Below are positions 35,757 through 64,000 of a DNA stretch of 64,000 nt, piece after piece. Origin of the DNA: Phoronis australis (taxonomy: Eukaryota > Phoronida > Phoronidae); the NCBI GenBank assembly GCA_002633005.1, contig NMRA01000464.1:196131-260130 (forward strand). The letters run 5' to 3'. The notes under the pieces were generated by a model that made no database searches, was not told the DNA's origin, and worked only from the letters and a program-made list of their open reading frames with translations. A program made the position numbers and the translations under genes. Numbering within the stretch: the first letter of the stretch is position 1; every line of letters starts with the position of its first letter.

Positions 35757-35846
35757 ACACAGATGCCTGATCCCAAGACTTACAAGCAACATTTTGAAAA
35801 CAAGCACCCAAAGGCACCTCTCCCAGCAGAGCTGGAGGGTGTCTAA
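35757..35846 (+). CDS. ZNF706: ZNF706 ortholog, exon 2 (terminal)
   Basis: After acceptor TACATTACAG, 29 codons and TAA complete the protein: TQMPDPKTYKQHFENKHPKA then PLPAELEGV. His57 and His62 finish a C2H2 finger of form C-x2-C-x12-H-x4-H. The total is 74 residues against 76 in vertebrates. The first downstream AATAAA (36478) lies in a dispersed repeat copy on the opposite strand, so the natural poly(A) site is uncertain. Confidence 0.95.
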   Translation, partial: TQMPDPKTYKQHFENKHPKAPLPAELEGV

Positions 35847-36259
35847 CATAGGTTTTACAGACTACGTGAAATGGGCATTATTTTGCCGTCATGGACTATT
35901 TTAATAACGTTATTGGTGAAAATGTGGATGGCATCAGCATCATGAGTGCTGTGAAGATTCAGGGTAGTCAGCGCCCTATTGGAGTTTTGTGTTTGTCATG
36001 GCTTTGTTTTCCTGTCACTATGAACATTTAGTTCCTATTAACCATCATTGTATTATTTTATTGCCAAGGTCATATTTTGGGTTAATGTTTGGTGTGAAGT
36101 TCTTGTAACTGTTGGTTCTTGCTGGACAGGGTAAAGGCCAAAAAACTTTAATTCATTTTGTTATTTATTTAAAGTCTTCAGCACCACACACTCGAGCAAA
36201 ATAGGAGCAAATAACCTTTTACTCTTCCTGCTGTAGTCTGCTTTAAAGATGTACTTGCA

Positions 36260-36815
36260 TGATCTAGCTTAGCCAGCCAGCTAGCTGTATGAAGACTATC
36301 ATCAAAATACAGCTAGGTACCGCTGTGTGTATTTCTTCCGTAGATCCCGAAATTGCCCACGGCCAGGGTAGTTCTGCTCGTCACATCGCCGTGAAACCGG
36401 ACGGGGTGCATGCAAATTCTGGGGAATCAGCCAACACTCACCTTGCCCGTTACAGCCATTTAATTGAAAAACAATGCAATAAACATCATTTTCTTGCTTA
36501 ACTCTCCGCCTTTTCCAACAATGAAAAGTATGTCATCGTTTTGAAAACAGTACACTCGTGTCCCGCGCACGCGCTATTTCCTAAATTTTATGCGTCGCTA
36601 AAGATCGCTCCAGAACTTTAGCAGCAGAATAACGGTAGAACGCCATATTTTCCAACACCGTTTAATAATCTAGTTTACTCAAGCAAGACTGTAGTTTTTA
36701 GTGACTCTAATTTCGTTAGATTTATCTTACCACTTTTTTACCCACGTCTGTGCAAAGCTGTATATTTACAGCTTTGTACCAAGGCTAAATCCAGCTTTGC
36801 TAATGTATAGCAGGA
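36260..36815 (-). mobile_element. Non-autonomous dispersed element, copy 2
   Basis: This is an inverted copy of 13150-13920, shorter. On the minus strand it runs from TTAGCCTTGGTACAAAGCTG through CGAGTGTACTGTTTTCAAAA, GGGCAAGGTGAGTGTTGG and GTGACGAGCAGAACTACC to GTCTTCATACAGCTAGCTGG. The plus-strand frame 36289-36501 is antisense to it. Confidence 0.6.
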
Positions 36816-36849
36816 CTAAAGGACTATGCAATTTGAACATCATATATGC

Positions 36850-37490
36850 TAAAAAGTGCAGTTGCATTCACTGACAACTTGTAAAAGTTTTGAATATAGG
36901 CATTTATTTGTGAGATGATGCTGTCCTCCCGCTTTCGGATGGAATGGAGGAACTTTTGCTCCACCTAGTGGCCAGTCTTGTTTTTTGGTGTCGACCCCTC
37001 GATTAACCAAACCATTCTGAGGATGACTTTGAAAATTGGTGTCATTGTGTGAAGAGTACGGTTGACAATAAGGCATTCGACTACTGTAGCGCCTCCTAGT
37101 GGTAGTTTGTTTTGTTTTGCGTCCATAGCTGCATCTCCTAAACTCACTGCAGGATCTTTATTAAATATTGAGTAATTGTATTTATATGAAGCTAACAACA
37201 GATGACGATGTCTTTGAGGCGGATCCACTGAAGGCTTTGTCACAAAGTGGCAATTTCATTATTTTTTGTTTTCCTTTCTTTCTCTGAAGTTCCTTGACAG
37301 ATTTTTATGAAATTTGGTAAATAGCTTTCTATTAAAGAAGCGATAGCATGCACCCGTTGTCAGATGGATTGGACATTTTTTCGCCCTATGGTGGCTATTT
37401 TTTATGAAACAAATAGACAACCCTAGAAGCACTCCGTTTGCAGTGCATTCGTGGGCGCATTTCAACGCTCCGCGTTGCTCTTGTTTGATA
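36850..37490 (-). repeat. Compound CTCF-motif repeat, copy 3 (inverted)
   Basis: Read on the minus strand it starts CAAGAGCAACGCGGAGCGTT, passes the type B position (CACTTTGTG), type C (CCACTAGGAGGCGC at 37090-37103) and type A (GGCCACTAGGTGG at 36961-36973). Only one round of the three sub-units is present. The minus frames in this span belong to the repeat. Confidence 0.75.
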
Positions 37491-39425
37491 TTGCAATTGA
37501 GCTGTTCTTATGTGTTTTTATTAACTCAAATTGGGACTGATGAAGTGCTCATGTATATAATGTAGTATGTTCTTAATTAGACTTAGAGCAGTGCACATTA
37601 ATTGTGGGGTAACTACATAATTAATTTCTCGTTTGTCATGCACAACACAAACATAACAGATAAGACTATCTGAAAATCTCTATTGTGAATTTTGAATTAT
37701 CAATCTGATTTGACACCCATAACTAACACAATACCTATTTTACACATCCAATAGTCTCATAATTTTTTATCTGGATGCTGGTGAATGGTTCTGTTTATTG
37801 CTATGTTTATCATTTTATCAAATAGGAAAGAAATAACAAAAACTCAAAATGCACGTTTGTTTTGTTTTGTTTTGTTTCATTTGTTGTACATTTTTCGTTC
37901 ACAAGTTTATTTTTGGTTTGGTTGTGAAATAACAATAGATTGCAATTGAGAATGATACAGTATGGTTTACAGTATGCCACCTCCCCTAAAACTCACTCAC
38001 TGGACAACAGCCAATTGCAATACAGTAATAAAAATGTGTAAATAAGTCAATCAACTCCACTTTACAATATACTATCCAGACTGCACACTAATACCCTTGT
38101 CCCAGTTAATGTCCATACCTATGTTGGATGGACGATGTGCATGGTAACAATAAAATTTACTTGGAAACATGTCAACATTAATAAATCATGTGCATTAATA
38201 CTGTCTCAACTCAGCTGTTGCCACTGATACTGCACAAATATTACATTATTGTAGGTTTTTTTAGGTTTTAGACTTGGTCTTGGCATGTCTAAATTCGTAC
38301 ACAATGGTAATTGTATTTTCCAGAACCATTTGTAATGTTAATTGTAATATTTTAAGCTGTCGAACATTTTGCATTGAAAATTATAATTGAAACCACCGCT
38401 ATTACATGAAGTACTCATAGGATAGAACCTTGGCTAGTCATACTTTGTATTCACACCCAATATACAAAATATTTTCAAAGACCATTTACCTTCATGTATA
38501 CTTTAAAGGCCATTTCTGGCAAATATGTTATAAGTGTATGGTTGTTAATTGTTTTGTCAGGACTATACTGTAATAACTTGACAAAGTACCATGCAGCATT
38601 AGTTAGGTAAAAACGAAATTTCAGACCCTTAATAAATTCAGTTAGTGGTGGTAAATCTTTCCATTGAAGCAGCAGATGAACTCCATTTGGTCCACAATTT
38701 TATCTCTTGTAATTGGGAATGCTTAAATTAGAAAATCAAAATGAAGGGCTCCACCGCAAAACTTAAAGTAACTGAATCACCGGTTTTCAAAGATGGTGCT
38801 GCATGGAGATTTAAGAGCTGTTGAATTGTCACAAAATGCAATGCATTTATATTCCAGAACTGTTAGTCGTGTATATGATGTTAATTATTTGTCAACTCGT
38901 GTGTATTTTGGGAAGATCTGACTGTAACTGAAGACTGTTCATCAATAATGATCAATGTACTGTGGGAGTATGTGGTTAGGTAACAATAACTGTCTCTGAA
39001 ACTATCTCTTCTTCAGAGAGGGAGGTGAAGAAATTTGGTTTCATAATAAAACAATCACTAAAACTTTTGTGCATTTCACCGTTTAGCCTAGCTAAAACAA
39101 AAATTGACTTGGGCCTTCTGCTCTCATAAATCGGTCTCAAAGTTTCACATACTTTAACCACCAGCAACTTTGTAAAATGCTCTGACACAGCAATCCCCAG
39201 TTACTTCAAGTGTCTTCCCCTCCCATACTAATATTATCAAGAATAGCCCTAACACAAACCACTTCTTGCATGCCAAAAACTTGCCAGAGAATCGATGCAA
39301 GAAGCAAGTCGTGCCTGTTTCATAGCTTAAACCAACCAGCTACAAAAAACTATAAAACAGACTTTATGGAAATCAACCAAGGAATTCAAATAAAGTTAAC
39401 TGGAGCAAGTCTGAGGTTATCACTC
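37491..39425. other. Convergent intergenic stretch
   Basis: Between the 3' ends of ZNF706 and aralar. A minus frame of 70 codons at 38976-39188 (starting MSEHFTKLLVVKVCETLRPI) has codon-like composition but no known domain, splice support or homolog that I can recall. It is left as unassigned. Confidence 0.35.
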
Positions 39426-39471
39426 TTTATTTACAGTATGCTACAGATCTTTATATAAGTTAATCTTTATT
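39426..39471 (-). terminator. Candidate poly(A) signals for aralar
   Basis: Minus-strand AATAAA occurs at 39466-39471 and 39426-39431, about 770-815 bases past the aralar stop. They are the nearest consensus signals I noticed on that strand, without supporting transcript data. Confidence 0.3.
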
Positions 39472-40239
39472 AGTTACAGGTCAGTAGATTCCTGATATGT
39501 TGCTCCAAGTTACACTGAAACTTGTGAGTGACTTAACACTCATATCTACAACAGTATTCAGTAAGTCACAAGATGAACACCTGCAAGTTGCAACCGTTGT
39601 TCCTATAGAAGGCAAAAATATCACAAACAACCCATCAACACACAAGGCTACTCAGTGTTACAGGCTACTCAACCGTAAGTCCGCTAAAAACAAAAGTACA
39701 ATATCACATACATGAAGTTCAGCATTCCCCAATGTGTAAATCAACACAACGTGCTAGATATAGGTACACACAATCCTCTCTTCAACTCACACGGACATGC
39801 AGGTCCACTGTATAAATTAAAAATTACCAAAAATCTGCTTTTGATGAATAAATACTAAGTAACCAGGACAGTAACATAGTGACCGCAGGAGGTCAATATG
39901 AAAGCACCAAGTTCATGACTATCAGACACTTTGTACACTCGGCTGAAATACAGCACTTACGAAAATGGCAGTGAAAAAATTGTGTGCAAGTATAAGTGAG
40001 ACATTTTTCCTTCCGCAAGAGAAGAATATCACCAACACCTAGAGAAAACAAAAACTCTTCAGCATTTCCTATGAACTCAGCAGTCTTATGAAACCACAAA
40101 GAGTAAAATGGTGCTTTTTTAACAAAATCTGTCTGTCAATGTTAATCCAATTTATATAAAACAGATCTGTTGATCCGAACTTTGATAGATATTAACTTGA
40201 TGTCTTGAGTATTTCCTATAGTTTAAGACCAAGCACCTT

Positions 40240-62130
<21,891 letters not shown>

Positions 62131-64000
62131 CTGAAATGAAAAATGGAAATTAGCGTAAACTGAATGGTATAAGGAAATCACCAATGGGAAAGCGATGATG
62201 ATATTTCGAACAGGCCTGTACTGGAACGACCAATGGCAAAGCGAGGATTACAGGACTGCCATACTGGAACGACCATGGTATCATCCAGAATTTGGGTCAA
62301 ACTAATGCAGATCTCTACTTATTGACCTGTTGCATCATGGGTGCATCACCAAAAGAGGGCAGCATGTCCACTTTAGCACAACAGACTTAATTTTTATAGT
62401 GAACCAAACACAGATTAAATTTCATGTTGGCCTTTCTTTTCAATGAAAATAGGTCAAGAGGCTTATTTCATTGTTATTCAACCCATTCAATAATCACACA
62501 ATAGTAGGCCAAATTGGTTTACTCAAACAACAAACATAACAGATTGAATATAACCATTGAACAAGATGTGGAGAACTGGAAGTGTAATGGTTAAACTAAG
62601 AGTTTCTTGGCATCTAGTCAAACCAGGCACCTGGACAAATTCAGCCATGTTCATTATTGTACTTGAGGTTAAACACCCAAACAAAACAGATAGGATGGCA
62701 TTGTTGGCACCAGCATTATACTTAGGACATGATCGTTTTTTGTGGACTAAATATGCAGTTATGGGACGGTTGTTGAATGAGATAGACTTGTTGATGATAC
62801 CTTTGACCAAAGCTAAGCAACAAAATCAGCTGTTTTGAGATTTTATCACAAATCCCCAATTCTTGCCTAGAGACTGAGTAGCACACCTTTTAACCCTTAT
62901 TAGATGGTTAGAACATGTTATAACGAAGCTTTCAGTACCTACTGGTTAATTCTCACAAAATACCCAGGTGAAAAATTCATAAAAATCCTCACGAACTGGA
63001 GCCGAGTGATACTCGCCATTTTAGATTTAACACTAAATCGGAAGTGAGATTCATTAATTAAGGAACGACTGAATAACAAGGCCGTCTATTCAACTGGACT
63101 AAGCCTGTTTTACAGAGAATTACCAGTTAACTCTGGTAAGCAGTATAAACATAACAGCGAACATGCAATGTCAGAATAGATAAGTAAAACTGCTGTACAG
63201 TAAGAATAGTCTAACAACCTGCTAAAATAAAGGACAAGGAAAAACTAAGATACCGATCATCTTGAACAATTTTGTTAGGCGGCTGACGGCCAACAATGAC
63301 CAGCAGCTCATTTCTTATAGAATATCAACTGGTGGTGAAATAACTTCACAAAAACCTGGAATGTTGCCAAACAGTATAATGATAGAGGTTAAATTAAATT
63401 GAAGAATTTTCATTCAGTCTGAAGCATTTGTACAAGCTACTACTGGAGCCCGGCTGCAGACATCACTGCTCCGGGGTGCAGGATGAACACATTAATTAGC
63501 TCCGCGAGCTTTGAATAGATGAAATTCGTGTGATTACGAGATTTCCCCATCGCTGACATACAACTTATAGACTACCACCTTACGTCTGCGGAATGTTTAT
63601 TTTTAGACAACAGTGCTATCTACTACAAATTTTTGTTATGTTTTAAACCACGTTCTGTCTAATAATTAAAAATTAAAGTCAATTACCATGTGATTATTTT
63701 GCAGGCGAAGTGACACATCAGCCAACTGCTGGGGAATTGCTCACAGGTTGTAATGTCCGGGCAGTAAAAATCAAGCACATGTGCGCGCTATTATAGTTCA
63801 GGTGAGGAGTACAGTTTTGAGATAACCAATTGTTTTTGTTTGTTGAAACATCACCGTATGTGAATGTTATTTTAACGGCCAGTAAACCCGGAACGGATTT
63901 GCTGCCAAGTTAATACGAAATGCGTCATCGAGTAATCACACAGCTTTCACAACATGGCAATAAAGAATGGAGGTTTGCTGATCTAGAAAGGTTTGTCCTC
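62131..64000. other. 5' region of aralar, first coding exon unresolved
   Basis: A first exon encoding something like ...LRxIFLQ in phase 0 is expected here or beyond the window. Two weak minus-strand candidates exist: 62631-62648 (MAEFVQ, donor GTGCCT) and 62993-63019 (MASITRLQF, donor GTGAGG, ATG in context AAAATGGCGAG). Neither clearly matches the family N-terminus. A 20-odd base block (ACTGGAACGACCAATGGCAA) is imperfectly duplicated at about 62220 and 62262. Confidence 0.3.

Noticed and set aside
35438-35776. 112-codon minus-strand frame of repeated 13-residue units (MLNIQCVVTYDIQ)
   Set aside because: It is the translation of a 39 bp minisatellite in the ZNF706 intron. The open frame follows from the unit being divisible by three.
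36289-36501. 70-codon plus frame with protein-like composition
   Set aside because: It is antisense to a dispersed element whose other copy (13150-13920) does not keep the frame.
38976-39188. 70-codon minus frame between ZNF706 and aralar
   Set aside because: Composition is gene-like but there is no homolog I recognise, no splice context and no promoter evidence. Kept only as a note.

Overview
This is a piece of an animal nuclear genome, not a microbial one. It has GT-AG introns, long AT-rich non-coding stretches, minisatellites and many copies of small inverted-repeat transposons. The protein matches fit an invertebrate bilaterian: one aralar-type gene with a Drosophila-like body, and a vertebrate-like ZNF706. 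I cannot name the species. There are no bacterial-style operons, and most open frames over 60 codons are chance frames or lie in repeats.

Three genes are supported. (1) On the minus strand, 40240-62130, is an ortholog of the calcium-binding mitochondrial aspartate/glutamate carrier (aralar/citrin, SLC25A12/13). Fifteen coding exons join in phase to give 650 residues, from the second half of the first EF-hand region to the stop. The first coding exon is not resolved. (2) On the plus strand, 34709-35846, is a complete two-exon ZNF706 ortholog of 74 residues. Genes 1 and 2 converge, with about 4.4 kb between their stop codons. (3) On the minus strand, an unidentified gene has a 22-codon first coding exon at 26344-26409, a phase-compatible second exon at 6799-6889 and perhaps a third at 6392-6449. 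It would run off the left edge or end in unrecognised sequence.

Region by region: 1-6391 holds nothing recognisable. 6.9-26.3 kb would be a giant intron of gene 3, full of mobile elements: a THAP-like coding remnant, a 2.4 kb element with perfect 28 bp inverted ends, a Harbinger-like remnant, a three-copy MITE family and a compound repeat. 26.4-34.4 kb is intergenic and holds a tRNA-like sequence, a young Mutator-like foldback element with an 11 bp target duplication, and a nested MITE. 35.8-40.2 kb is the convergent intergenic region. 40.2-64 kb is aralar, whose introns hold at least four minisatellites and the largest copy of the compound repeat.

The strongest oddities are: a repeat family built from sub-units of roughly 120-160 bp, each carrying a CTCF-like core motif; a 23 bp minisatellite that starts at an aralar donor site and repeats a better donor consensus ten times; and a 39 bp minisatellite that runs into the ZNF706 acceptor site.
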